Assembly: GCF_001653235.2 (NCBI RefSeq)
Contig: NW_019154049.1
Span: 124,001 to 188,000, forward strand
Direction: 5' to 3'
Source of the DNA: Pochonia chlamydosporia 170
Lineage: Eukaryota > Ascomycota > Sordariomycetes > Hypocreales > Clavicipitaceae
DNA: 64,000 bases
In this document: positions 11,611 through 23,317 of the stretch, one piece after another
Position numbering within the stretch: position 1 is the first letter of the stretch
How the letters are laid out: the number at the start of each line of letters is the position of its first letter
Notes under the pieces: generated by a model
What the model was told of the DNA's origin: nothing
What the model saw: the letters and a program-made list of their open reading frames with translations, nothing else
Database searches by the model: none
Made by a program: the position numbers and the translations under genes

Positions 11611-11849
11611 ATCCCCTTGGCTGTGCGCAGGTGCAGGCAAAGTATTTGCCCCAGAGGACCCTAGTCAGGTATCTTCTACCTATATGTTGCGCTATCTAAC
11701 AGCTCAAAAGAGGTACCTGGCAAAGATCAGTAATACCTCACTTTTAGTAGTAAGATAGGCAGATAATATGTACCTCTAAATTTATGGTGTGGTATTGGCT
11801 AACATCCCAGTTTGCGACTTTGGCTGCACCTGCGCACAGTCAAAGGGAT
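11611..11849. mobile_element. Short element with 33-bp imperfect inverted repeats
   Basis: 11611-11643 and 11817-11849 are inverted copies differing at about three of 33 positions, two of them transitions. Each contains the core ctgtgcgcaggtgcag or its complement. They enclose about 170 bp of AT-rich sequence with no coding capacity. This looks like a MITE or the remains of a DNA transposon. A clear target-site duplication is not visible, so a simple palindromic insertion is also possible. Confidence 0.55.
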
Positions 11850-12276
11850 AGGCCGCACATCCTTGTCCGCGGAAATGCGGACTCCAGCCTTGCTTCTTCC
11901 AGGCTGAACAAGGTGTTGAGCGGCTGAGAATATTAGACGCCACATCCCTCCCTGGCATGGCATTGCAGAGAATATTGCAGAGTTTGCTACAATGCATCGC
12001 CTAGGTGTTTACATTGATAACTACGATGATAACTCATTATATTTTAGTCCACTCTGTACCGATATCTGAGGGTTGTTACTGCCAGTGCGGTGCATATACT
12101 CTATGTGAGCGGGCAAAAAATAGCATCTCATGGCCCATGGGAGCAGAAATGGCATCGACCTACAGGCCTTCTAGTTTATTGCCCCTTTTCCTCTAAAACG
12201 CTAACCCATGCATAGACACATTATAAACTATTATACTTTACTCTATATAACGTGGGTGTATAGTGAGTGCCACAGT
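11850..12276. other. No recognisable gene
   Basis: Sequence between the inverted-repeat element and the ABC transporter relic. Frames are short and no family was recognised; the part before 12277 may be deeply decayed upstream sequence of the transporter. Confidence 0.4.
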
Positions 12277-12620
12277 GATGGCTTCTCAACCCTCGTTGGC
12301 AATAGAGGTAGCCAGCTCAGTAGCGGGCAAAAGCAGCGTCTCACCCTGGCGCGTGCCCTCCTGAGAGACCCTCGCATCCTTCTTCTCGATGAAGCGCAAC
12401 CTCGGCCGTAGACTCGCAATCAGAGTCGTTAATCCAAGAAGCTCTACAGGAGGCGTCAAAGGGACGCACAACTATTAGTATTGCTCATCGTCTCAGCACA
12501 GTAAGAGGTGCAGACAATATTTTCGGGTTGGAAGCGGGCAGGATTGTGGAATCTGGCACCCATAGCAATCTAATTGCCAAGAGAGGCAAGTATTGGGAGT
12601 TGTGGACCGCGGGTCAGTAG
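12277..12620 (+). pseudogene. C-terminal fragment of an ABC multidrug transporter
   Basis: The fragment reads the end of an MDR-type nucleotide-binding domain. It has [20 protein letters not shown] (ABC signature), Walker B RILLLDEA and the H-loop in [10 protein letters not shown], and ends at a natural-looking stop at 12618-12620. No membrane domain or Walker A lies upstream, so it is truncated. The frame breaks right after the Walker B glutamate: an extra GC dinucleotide at about 12394-12397 shifts the remainder. Full-length family members have about 1300 residues; about 110 remain. It is a dead relic, possibly of a transporter that once belonged to a neighbouring cluster. Confidence 0.85.
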
Positions 12621-13961
12621 AAGCGAAGAGTCTAGCTCTGGAGGGAGTTCAGGAGACATTGGACCGGACTCCAGAGTCTCCGATGGGGTTTGTGCATTAA
12701 CTACCGTTATTAGTTACGAAGCTACATATACTAGTCAGAAATGCGGCATTAGCCTTGTTACTCTCTACTATTCCGTTAGTGGTCTTTAAGCCTCTCATAT
12801 CGAGGCGTCGGGCTCGCGTAGCTTTCTATGGATTTTCCAGTCCGAGTATACTTCAGAGGAGGGGGCACAGCCAGGATCTATCCCCACAAAGGGTGTCACA
12901 TTTTCAAGAGATGGCGGAGTGTGGAGGAAGCTGGCGGTGTCTAGTAATCCTTTACAGGAAGAAAACAACACGGGATGTTAGAATAACATAACTATAAACT
13001 AAGAGTATCATGAGAGGCTCTCAAATATTTGGTGAATACCTATGACTTCATTATTATTAATAGTGTTATGCGAGGTGGCCTTGTGTCAAAAATCCAAAGT
13101 CAGCTGGATAAGATGGGTTGTGTTGATTACTAGCATGTTTTGTGCTCTTCTTGTTGCTTTTTTGTCTCCTTTTCTTTTGAAAGCAGTGTGATGATATTCT
13201 TTCCCTTGTTTTTCCTTTCCCTTACAGCCCGAATGGCCACTAGCAAAGGATATTTGACTCAACTGAGCCAAAGCAAATCGGCCCGCCAACTTAGTCCACC
13301 TATTCAGTCAACTTTGTCTGTTCAATGTTGGGATAGTCCTCATTGTCACTGGGGACATTTAGTTCCACATGCAAAAGAATCAAGATGAATGAGTTTCTTC
13401 AGCCAAGGTGAGCATCTCTACAGCAAATCCAGTTGCGTTCCTGGGATCGCGGTGTGAGCTAGGTATTAAATAGACGATTGACGAATGCCAAGCGTACCAG
13501 ACGTTATCTATAGCTAGATAAATTTAACAAGCACTAATAAACTAGTAACGAGTACCCTAAATCCCGTGATAATTATCACCTAAATAGAAGCCTTGCGCTT
13601 CCAACAACAATGCAAAATTATATTGATATTATATTTTTTAGTAATGCTCTAAAAGTAGTATTAAAAGAAATAGCTATTGTCTTGTGCGCCTCAGTTGTGG
13701 TTTCGGGATTTACGTTTCCGTCACACCCGACAATTGTCTGTATTATTCTACGCCGAGTTTCCCAAAGAGGCAAAGACGGAGCAAGCAATAGAAACTCTAT
13801 GTTACGGTTTCCCATGCCTATTACAGGTTTTTACTAGCGTGTAGTCGATAGTATTACCTTTAATATGCTATTATTTCCAAATTTATCTTCTTTTTTCCCC
13901 CCGAATCTTTCTATTTCCACTGCGCCGAGTGTAATGCTAAACTCTACACAGCGTCGACAAT
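12621..13961. other. Intergenic region upstream of P450-1
   Basis: No gene recognised. The part nearest the P450 gene carries two copies of the word cgccgagt (13751-13758 and 13923-13930). These contain CCGAG half-sites similar to those in other cluster promoters. The rest is AT-leaning with short unsupported frames. Confidence 0.4.
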
Positions 13962-15887
13962 ATGGCCGGAGGCAGCATAACAAGATCGCTTGTTACCAAT
14001 GTCACCGAAACTTGGCATTCACTCAGCACGAACACCCAACGTGGGCTTCTATCTTTCGCGATAGTTGCTACGATTGTAGGACTATATTATCTTCTACCAC
14101 GCCATAAGCAGAGACTGGTTCCTGGAATCCCAATAATTGGCGGGGAGGACGAGGCGTCAATTCGGAAAAGCCGGATTCGATTTCTGCACGATGGTATGCA
14201 GATGCTGCTCGAAGGCTATCAGCTCGTATGTTGCTCATCGTTGAAGTGGCATAATTCCATTTCCATGGCTGAATCTGATTCTCACTGCGTGCTAAGACAA
14301 AAGGTGGACTGTACTATGTCCCAAGCAAACTCGGTGAGCGTCTCATGCTGCCGACCAGATATCTTAAGGAGCTGAAGTCTGCTCCGATCCACAAGGTGGA
14401 CTTTGTGGCCACATTTATTGAGGTTTGTTTGTCGATTCGGGGAGGAGGAGCCATATTATACTGACAGTTCACGTTCATGGCAAAGATGTTCGAAGGAAAG
14501 TACACGACGATGGGAAGCCGGTCAACTTTGCATCCTCGCGTAGTCCGCGGCCAGCTTAATCGAAACCTGTGTAAGCATCACTACTTGCGCCTTTGTTTCT
14601 CTCTATTTGCTGACTTATTCCTTTCTCTGCCAGGGACGGTCATCAGCGATGTCCAAGAAGAGATCAGTGATGCATTCGATGACGCATTTCCGGCCTGCGA
14701 TGGTAAGCACACTCCGTCTCTGCCCTTCTCCCCGCCTCATCTGTAACCTGACAATTGCCTTTAATATTTTCAGACTGGACGGAAGTAGACGTAGTAGACC
14801 GGATCACGCAAATTGTCGCCCGTGTTTCCAGCCGTATGTTCGGCGGCACAACTCTTAGCCGCAACAAGAGATGGGTTAAGTCCTCCATCGACTTTGCCAT
14901 TGACGGCTTCGTCGGCGCCCAAGCGCTCAAGAAGTACCCCGAGATCCTGAAGCCCATTGCCGCTCGCTTCATCCCCGCGATTCAAAACATCAAGAACCAC
15001 TACGCTGCTGTGGAGGAAGCCGCCATCCCTCTCATAAAAGAGCGAGAAGCGACCGGCGCCACGGCGTCTGATTTTCTGTACTGGATGGACCAGGACGCCG
15101 AGGGGAGCGAGAAGGATCGCGCTTTTCTTGCCGGCATCTTGTTGAAGGTTAGCTTTGCTGCCATTCACACCAGCGCTGCCGCACCGACACAGCTCTTGTA
15201 TGACTTGTGTGCGATGCCAGAGTACATCAAACCGTTGAGACAAGAGATTTTGGATAATACGGATGAAGATGGTCTCATCTCACGACACGGCTTCCAGGGC
15301 ATGTCTAAGCTAGATAGCATCATGAAAGAAAGCCAGAGATTCAATCCCCTTCTTCTGAGTAAGTGCTTTGTCTTCAACGAAAAATGTTGCAATAGGCTAA
15401 CAGATGGTCTACAGTTACATTTCAAAGAGTCGTCACGAAAGATTACCGTCTTTCTGACGGTTTGACGATCCCTGCAAACACAACTATCGGTATCCCAACA
15501 CATGCCGTCTCCATGGATCCAGATCTCTACCCCGAGCCTAAAAAGTTCAAGGGCTTTCGATTCCACGAGCTACAAAAAAAGGCCCAGCCTTCGAAGAAGG
15601 GTCAGGACGCGGAAACCGGCGACAAGGAAAGAGCGGCGCCATCTAAAGCCTATGCTGCCTCCCATCCGTCCAGCATGGCTTTTGGATACGGCCGACATGC
15701 TTGCCCAGGCAGATTCTTTGCATCTGCTGAAATCAAAGCCATCATGGTGTATCTTCTGATGAACTATGATTTCAAGTTTCCAGAGGATCAGCCGGAGAGA
15801 CCTCCCAGTTTACTGTTCGAGACGCAGAACTTGCCAAATCCGGGGGGGCGAATCATGTTTAGGAGGCGGGGGCTGGAGAGGAGCTAG
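13962..15887 (+). CDS. Cytochrome P450 (P450-1), terpenoid-tailoring type
   Basis: Six exons (13962-14225, 14297-14422, 14468-14570, 14634-14702, 14774-15358, 15415-15887) sum to 539 codons plus stop. An N-terminal membrane anchor (LLSFAIVATIVGLYYLL) is followed by an I-helix region of the AAIHTSAAAPTQ type. Then come the ExxR motif in KESQRFNP and the heme loop [13 protein letters not shown] with the cysteine ligand. The I-helix and heme loop resemble fungal P450s that oxidise terpenoids (gibberellin and indole-diterpene groups). It is an ER-bound monooxygenase needing a P450 reductase. It is the first gene of the terpene cluster and appears intact. It is probably a paralogue of P450-2 at 18449-20153. 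The substrate is not known. Confidence 0.85.
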
Positions 15888-16123
15888 ATATGTAGATGGG
15901 GACTTTTGCCAACTCGGACATTTGCAAAATAGGAATTGCATATCTCTAGAAGATAGATTATATTGCGTCGTTTCTCTGACTCTATTATTTATATATGAGT
16001 GCAAGTAGAGTAGTTCCCAAGCAGAGCATCCTGTAGTAGGGTTATCACCCCCTGAATACACAAGTTACACGTGCAATTGCGATTTAGCTCTAGGTCCGAA
16101 TCACCAACATATCCACGGCTAAT

Positions 16124-17769
16124 TTAATCTATAGACGGAAGCAGCAAGGGGTCTTCCAAAAGTCGTTTCATATCTTCTGCACAAATGTGAATAGTCACAT
16201 CCACACCATGATCCGTCCACTCCGGGGACTTGAGTTCTGTGCCACCACCCGAGTTTCTCAATCGTGGCGGCGCTTCCTTGATCACCACGTTTCCGTCCAT
16301 GTACGGAACCACGCCATCCACATAGCGAAGCACCGCATCGAATCCAAAGTCGACGTCGTAGACGCCCGCGCGAGCCCAGCTCTTGACAAGAATATGTCGC
16401 TGTCCTAAGAAAGCCTGCCACAGCCGCTGGGGAGACTTTTCGTACGCTACGCTGTGCAGGTGATGGGCGATGGGTTCCGGCTGCGCGAACTGAGCGATGG
16501 TCTCGCGAATCCGAGATGCGATGGGTTGAAGACTGGCTGCTTTCTGTACACCACCAACCTCTGTCGCGGCCATTTCCACATTCATCATGATAATGGGTGA
16601 TCCGATAAAGCTGTTGCCGAGACCAAGGGCTGGTCGGACACCATACACGAGGTCACAGTGTATTGGGCCAGCGTCGCCGCCGAGTTTTCGAGCACGAGCA
16701 ATACACGACCAGATGTGTGCCAAGATGGCATCATGTTGGCTAAAACTTTGGGCGCTGTCTTTGTTAATTTCGGCCCACAGGAACTCGATCTGCTTCTAAC
16801 TGAGGTAAACAACGTAACGCGATACTGGCATGCTCACGTCCCATTCAGACCAGGGCATCATGGCACCGGCGCTTTCTAGATTTTCTTTCCGGAAAGGCTC
16901 TGGGATGGGCATTGGGAATGGGCAGGTCGCCGCAGATAGCCACCAGTCATACCGGTGCAAGGGTAATTCCTTGGTATGCGCAAGCACCTCCGGACTTGGA
17001 TCCTGGGAATTGATATCACCGGCGGCAAGATTGTCCAACTTAGAAGGGTCAAACACAGACTGTGCAACAGGCTCATCTAGTCCAGAAATAACCATTCGAC
17101 TGATATTAGCCCAGTCCTTCACAAAATATGTTAGAGCTGTAATGTCGGCCAAGGGGTGAGTGGGTGAGTGCTCTTGACGGTCAGGACGAAGCCTCCGCAG
17201 GCAAGGTTGGTAAGTTGAATGGCCATCAGAGGCATCTGCAAACCGTCTTCTCCTTGCTCATCTGCCCCAAAGGGAGTTGCAATGTCTGCTGCAGAGATGA
17301 AGCTGTTCAGTCCGATCTTGTGCCCGTCCCAAAGTGGTTGGCTGTCCACCCGATCCGCGGGATGGAGCTCATCGACAGTACATGGGCTGGTTGCCGTGAT
17401 AAAGTCAACACCCGGGTCCTCCTCGTCTCCAAATTGAACATAGAGACGTCCGAAGCGTCGAGCATGAGGGGGAAAATCGCGTGTCGCTTCTGGGCTCTGT
17501 CCGTCAACCGTCTGTATGGCTTTGATACGACCCGTCCACTGAGGGTAAGCATCTAGGTTCACACTTAATGCGTCGCAAAGGTGTTTAGACAGGTCAAATC
17601 CCTCGGATCTAGACAGCTGCGGGCGTTGGAATAACCAGATTGCGTTGGTGAGGGCAAAGTTGGCAGTTGTTGCGTCAAGAAGTGAAAGAGGCACAGCTTG
17701 GGGCACCGTTTTTGCATGTCTGGGATGACTCCGTACGGATCCGGTGACGACGATGTTTGGAGATGCCAT
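16124..17769 (-). pseudogene. BAHD-like acyltransferase, broken at the active site
   Basis: A single-exon gene starting at ATG 17769 for a transferase of the fungal trichothecene 3-O-acetyltransferase/BAHD kind, normally about 500-550 residues. Visible blocks are an N-terminal PLSLLDATT, NLDAYPQWTGRI, and the C-terminal VDFGFDAV, which stands for the family DFGWG motif. Two lesions are present. A perfect 8-bp tandem duplication at 17154-17169 shifts the frame exactly inside the HXXXD catalytic motif. An in-frame TAG lies at 16796-16798. Without the 8 bp, the frame is a multiple of three from start to stop, which supports the duplication being the mutation. In the cluster it would acylate a hydroxyl of the sesquiterpenoid. 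It is divergently placed from P450-2 across a shared 680-bp promoter region. Confidence 0.85.
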
Positions 17770-18289
17770 TGTAGTGTTTTCTTGTTTTAAGAACTGAAAT
17801 TGAGGTGATTGTGTTTGATTGTGCAATGTCACGCGGAAACATGTTTGAAGATGGTGAACCAACAGCACGCAGGTCACATTATCTGTGACTTGTCAGAAAT
17901 ACGTTGTGGATACGGGCCCAAAGGATGTCACTATAAGGAACGATGGGGTGTCTCCAAATCATTGAGTATATTTGTGACGATCTAGAAAGATTTATTCAAT
18001 TTACCTAACGATCTTGTTACAAAGAGGAGGAATTAACCAGATCAGAGGAGAGATCCTCTCTCTTCCTGTGCCTCCTGTAATATCCTCTGCGTGGACTGAT
18101 CCTGGCATTGGTTGTATAGGCAACCATGGGACACGGGTATCAGAACCGTGGTCGTGACATTAAAATAATAAGTGAGAAGTCTTGCATCCAATAGGAGCTG
18201 CAGCAAGTCAAGACGAAGTCCATCACTATACTTGGCGGCGCATGGTAGAGTGGCCACCATCATTTGTACCATGCTCTTTGGGATTGGTG

Positions 18290-18302
18290 CTCGGCTCCTC
18301 GG
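18290..18302 (+). promoter_or_regulatory. CTCGG direct repeat, possible Zn2Cys6 regulator site
   Basis: Two CTCGG half-sites separated by 3 bp (CTC) lie in the divergent promoter region between the acyltransferase and P450-2. CGG/CCG half-sites are what Zn(II)2Cys6 proteins bind, and the cluster encodes one. The same half-site forms a palindrome at 30421-30434. The link is inference. Confidence 0.35.
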
Positions 18303-18448
18303 GTTTTCCCTTTTGAGAAACGCACCGAAATGATGCTGCTTTACATTGCTGGTCGAGTTTTCGACAACACCAAACTGAGTGTGATGCCAAGCGAACCAAG
18401 TCTATAGCTTCTCCCATCTCAAAGAAAGTACTTTCAGATTAGTCAAAC

Positions 18449-20153
18449 ATGTCCAATCTTTATTTTATCATAGAGCTGGGATGTCAGCCTGCAGCAGGTC
18501 TCAGTATACTGGCTGCACTAATAGCCTGTCTCGTCTGGCGCTCGGTCTCAGGGGTGAACGAGCTCAATGCTCCAATTCTGCATGACGATAGCGGTGATTT
18601 TCACAAGATCATGGCCAAGCGATACAAAGAGGTGACCTTTGGACGCGACATACTTTCTATTGAAGTTTGTGAGACTTGGCTAACAAGAATTGGCTAGCAT
18701 CGGAACATCCTGTACAAGATTCCCACTTCACATAAACCCATGGTTATTGTGCCTGCACATCTACTAAATGATCTGAAGACACCGCCAGAGTCGGCCATCA
18801 GCTTTCGACTTGAAATGTTCGACCGCTATCTTGGAAAGTACACTGCTGTTGCATCAAACACGGAGGCCATGATACACTCGGTCAAAGTTGATTTTACACG
18901 AGGGATGAACCACGTCTTGCCAATTGTGCAAGAAGAATTAATATTTGCGACGGAGCAATGTCTTGAAAGCACTAACGGTTGCGAAGAGGGTTGGTTCCAG
19001 ACGCCAGTATATGCAGCAGCCACGCAGATGATTGCTCTCATATCCGGAGAGTCTTTGTCGGCCTGCCTCTGTCCAGAAGCAAAGAATGGTATGTTGACAC
19101 ACGCGAAACAAGCAAAAGATTTCGAGCAAGGCGAACTAATTTTATTCAACGCAGGATTGATATTTCAATAAATGCAACAATAGACTCCTTTGTTGGTGCA
19201 GCAGAGATGTGGAAGTATCCTTCCTGGTCATGGCCGATTATGCAGTACATCGTTCCACAGACTAGGCGCATCCGGTACTACCGATCAAGAGTTGCACAGA
19301 TGCTGAAGCCAATTATTGAGTCCAGGCTGAGTCAGATGCAAGACCCGGACTTTAAGAAGCCTGCAGACATGATTCAATGGCTGATTGATAACTCAAACGG
19401 CAATGGCCACAACTTGGCCCTCCAAGCAAATGAGCACATTGTGGTGAACATTGCGGCCATTCATACAACAGGCGGCCAACTCGCACACACTCTCTATGAC
19501 CTGGCCCGGTGCCCAGAATATATCCCCATTCTGCAAGAGGAGATTGATCGAGTGTTGGCGGAGGAGGGCGGTACAGGGGCCATGACAAAACAGACACTTT
19601 TCAAATTGAAGAAGATGGACAGTTTCTTAAAAGAAGTGCAGCGAGTCAATCCTCCATCAATGGTGTCTACAAATCGCAAAGTCCTCAAGCCCATAAAACT
19701 TTCTAATGGGATAGAGCTTCCTGTCGGTACATCACTGGCAGCATCGGCCGGCTGCGTCAGCAAGGACGAGAATATCTGGCCTGAGCCTCAAAAGTTTGAT
19801 GGCCTGCGCTTCTTTAAGCTGCGCGAGGTTCATGGAGATGAGAAGCATCAATTCACGAGTGCGAATCAAGAGTCATTGAGCTTTGGTACGTGGCAGATAT
19901 ACAAGAGCCCACTTGCTTATAGGAAACTGCAAGCAATGCTAACTGACCTGCAGGACATGGCCGACACGCGTGCCCAGGTCGCTTTTTTGCAGCCGCCGAG
20001 CTGAAGGTGCTTCTCGTTCAAATATTGCAGAACTACGAGATCAGTTTATGCAAGGGCTACAGTCGAGACCGACCACTCAACTTTCATGCCGAGATTTTGG
20101 CTGTTCAAGACCACACCTACGAGCTGAGATTTAGGAGACTTACAATAGACTAG
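18449..20153 (+). pseudogene. Cytochrome P450 (P450-2), frameshifted
   Basis: Exons 18449-18631, 18698-19088, 19155-19885 and 19954-20153 describe a P450 of about 500 residues. It has an N-terminal hydrophobic anchor, an I-helix region AAIHTTGGQLAHTLYD, the ExxR in KEVQRVNP and the heme loop [13 protein letters not shown] (spanning the last intron). Within exon 2 the homology jumps frame: up to about 19045 it follows one frame, then VFVGLPLSRSKEW continues in the next. The tryptophan codon is completed properly across the intron only in the second frame. The exon sum is one nucleotide short of a multiple of three, so a 1-nt deletion at roughly 19033-19052 is the simplest reading. It resembles P450-1 and probably arose by duplication. 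Confidence 0.8.
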
Positions 20154-21935
20154 GGGTTTTGCCCTTCCGTAGCATTTCGACCGGTTAGATTGACAGATTT
20201 TACCATGGGAATCGAGTGACCAAATTTGCCTGTTTGTAAGATTTTCACTGATGAAGGCGTTTGGAGAAGGAAACCCAGCTGCATTAGTCTACTCTGGTGT
20301 GTTGTCAATACTATTTGCGGCGCATTCTGAAGGAAGCTGGAGTTGACTCAAGTCAATTTGGCAGTGTTCCTAACTTCCGGAACCCAGAAAGCAGGGATGT
20401 AGGGCCAAAAGACCCAACCTGGGCAAGCCAAGCCACCATTCCTCCTGTCATAGGTTAAAAGTCATCGTCTTCAAGAAGGAGAATAGGTTTTGACGATGTT
20501 ACGGGCTATATGATTAAGAGTCGTACGAGAAGTGGGCTTGTGTCCCCTTTGAGGCATTCCCGCGCGGCAGGTCTGCTAAAACGGGCTACCCGGTTAAACC
20601 TTGTCGCCTAATTCTCTTGTGCCGAACCTACTCCCGGAACTATGGCCCATAATAAAACCGTTGGAATCTCAGTTCTCATAATATAACCTTGGCAAAGCTT
20701 AGTGTCGGTTGATGGCACCTTATCGGTGAACTTATTTGCGTAACTGGGCTATTCAAATAGTTTGTGCGGGACGGGCCGCGAAATATGGTACGATAATCAT
20801 GGAACTCTCTCACCCGTTAGTGGGAAACACTCACAACCAATGGGCAATAAATATTTACATACTCCGTACTCCGTAGAATACCTCCCATCCATTTCTTTTG
20901 GCAGTGTCTGGTAAACCTGGCCAAGAATCGTGCCACTGGATGCCAAGCCGAGGGGTGGAGGGCAAATTTGCACAAGATAACCACATCAGCGCCTTCATGT
21001 TGCTCATATACTTAGGTAGCCATGTAAATATTATAGTGGCGATGCAAGACGCAGCGGTCCAGGATACCGCTGGGTTTATACAACCCCAACTTCATATCAT
21101 ATTTCTTCCCGATGCCTGTCTGCCTTGGAGAATTAGATATATGCATTGCGGCCAAATATATCCGTTCTCTAGTGTCATAGTGTAGTTTGCATTTGGCGAA
21201 TTCTCCTTGCCGTCTACATTGCCGATGCGTAGTAAGCTTAATCTTCTTGGCTGCATGTATGGTGGCCAAAACCGTACATTGTTTCTGACAAGTCAATCAA
21301 CGCCCTATCCGGACAAGGATGTAGATGTGCGAGTTCGAGAGACCGGAGCAGAGACGCTGGTTAGGCTGCAATACGCGAGGGAAAACCTTGGGTTACTGAC
21401 ACGATGACAACTGCAGCACGGCAAGTAACCTGTAGCAGACGCTTTGAGATACCCGTTGATTTTTTTAACTTTACACTTTTCCGTTTTGACTCTTTTCTCC
21501 TCGCTTCGCACGAGCAACCGAGAAGCTTGCCGTTCTAGATTTCTGTTCTAACTCGAATAACCTGCAAAATAAATGAATCCTGTTCTTCCACGAACTATGT
21601 ATGGTGACTATGCCCAGGATGCAACCTCATCTAACACGATGCAACTCCGTGCAAATGCTGTGTAACGCCATCCGTCTCCGACTCCACATCACATACAACT
21701 CGACTACATAAGCTTTTCGAGCAGCAAGCTATGCTTCACATTTCCCTAGCAAGCCAACTATTCTGCCTCTGCCATCATGCGGAGCCGGAATCCCGTCGTC
21801 CTTGGTCCCGCCCCCGCGTTGAGCCAAAAGCATACCAGCTACTAAATAGCTGTCATCTACCTCAGCTGCCGACACCATTCTTCATATGTACGAGCACACG
21901 AGGAGTTAAACTCGAGTTGAAGTGCTTATACAGCC
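20154..21935. other. Long intergenic stretch with a possible PhzF-like relic
   Basis: No intact gene. Around 20257-20300 a frame reads AFGEGNPAALVYSGV, reminiscent of the N-terminus of PhzF-type isomerases, but stops follow at once. The remainder to the regulator start has only short frames. A CCGAG half-site is seen near 21513. A lost cluster gene may have stood here. Confidence 0.35.
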
Positions 21936-23317
21936 ATGTTCATGACGTTTCGATGCAGTCGCGAGGAGGATGGGCGGATGGACTACGTTGAAACAACACA
22001 ACGCCACCACCAGGTCAAGGAGAACTCGTCCGGCTCGGCATGCGTTGCTTGTCGAAAGAAGAAGGTATGTGTGTGTGTTTTGGGTGCAAACACCCTCAAT
22101 TATGCCCATCTAACACGCCTACTAGCTGGGATGCAGCCGCGAGAAGGATGGGTGCCGACGGTGTCGTGTGCGTGGAGACGTATGCGTCTACGAAACACAG
22201 CATATGCGAGGCAGGAAGTCTCAAGCCGGTGACTCATTGAGTAGGAAGAACTTCCAGCAGGCATCTCTGGACTTGAACGAAATGGAGAATGTCTCCCCAC
22301 CTGTTCAACAAGATAGAATCTTAGCTCGCGGCGCATCTCGAACGGCATCAGACCAGGCCAGCCAAAGTCGGAATCAGACTTCGATAGATACGCAACACAG
22401 CCCTCAAACATCGATACACGATTTCTCGGAAATTCCCGATGCAGTGAATAGCACCATGAGCCCTGCGCCGAATGATCGGATATCTGATAAACCCCAGCTC
22501 GATATTGAGGATGACTACCTGGCCCAGATGCTCGAACTTGATGACGGGCTCTTTGCCCAGGAACTGGCTGGTAAGTTCACTCTGATTCTGGATCTGCCTC
22601 AGAGTAGCTTCTACAATGAGAAACCCGTCTCAAATGGATTCCTTTCTGTCAAACGCGGCAACTCACCACTCTTTAGGCATCTCCAACTCTAACCTTAGCC
22701 CCGCTGAGGATGCTGATACACACACATCCCAGTCTTCGTATTTCAATCCACCCTTCAACGCCAAGCTGCAATTTCAGAGAATATCCGTAGATCCTCCAAG
22801 TGCGAGGACATCGGGCTCCTCAAGCGACAACGACGATTTCGGCGACATGGACGTATGCGAATGCACCACCACCGCGCTTCAGATGCTCGAAGCAGTCGTC
22901 GTTTCGTCCAACGGCAACGATGGAAACTCGATGGAGGAAAAGCTGTATCTTCTCAAGCACCACATCTCGCAATGTGGCGATTTATCCCAATGCATCGGAT
23001 GCTTACAGGACTCGGGCTTCGCCATGCTCCTGCTACTTGTGTACCAAAAACTCCAAGCAACACTTGCTGTTCTCACCGGATGGTGCAAAAAGTCGCTCGA
23101 GAAGCCAGAACGCTCGAGACTTCAACAGCCTAGCCAAGCGGCCGGGTTTGTATCTTCTAACAGCAAATCGCGGGACATGACGGGTATCATGAGGGCGACA
23201 GCGCAAAAGGCCTTGTCCATGGGGAGCTACAAGATTGACACGATGGAAGAACGGCACCACGTGCTCGTGGCTCTCATCCGAATCCAGCTCCAGCGGTTAA
23301 GTGTCTTGATCACATGA
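21936..23317 (+). CDS. Zn(II)2Cys6 transcription factor, AflR-like
   Basis: Exons 21936-22064, 22126-22570 and 22677-23317 sum to 404 codons plus stop. The first intron splits the binuclear zinc cluster, whose six cysteines have the spacing C-x2-C-x6-C-x6-C-x2-C-x6-C (CVACRKKK then LGCSREKDGCRRC). A Ser/Gln-rich linker follows. The C-terminal part has the MDVCECTTTALQMLEAV and HISQCGDLSQCIGC pattern of the AflR regulatory domain. It would bind CGG-type half-sites and switch on the cluster. It is the only transcription factor inside the cluster and shows no lesion. ATG at 21936 was chosen because it is the first in-frame ATG shortly before the zinc cluster; a second ATG follows two codons later. 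Confidence 0.85.
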
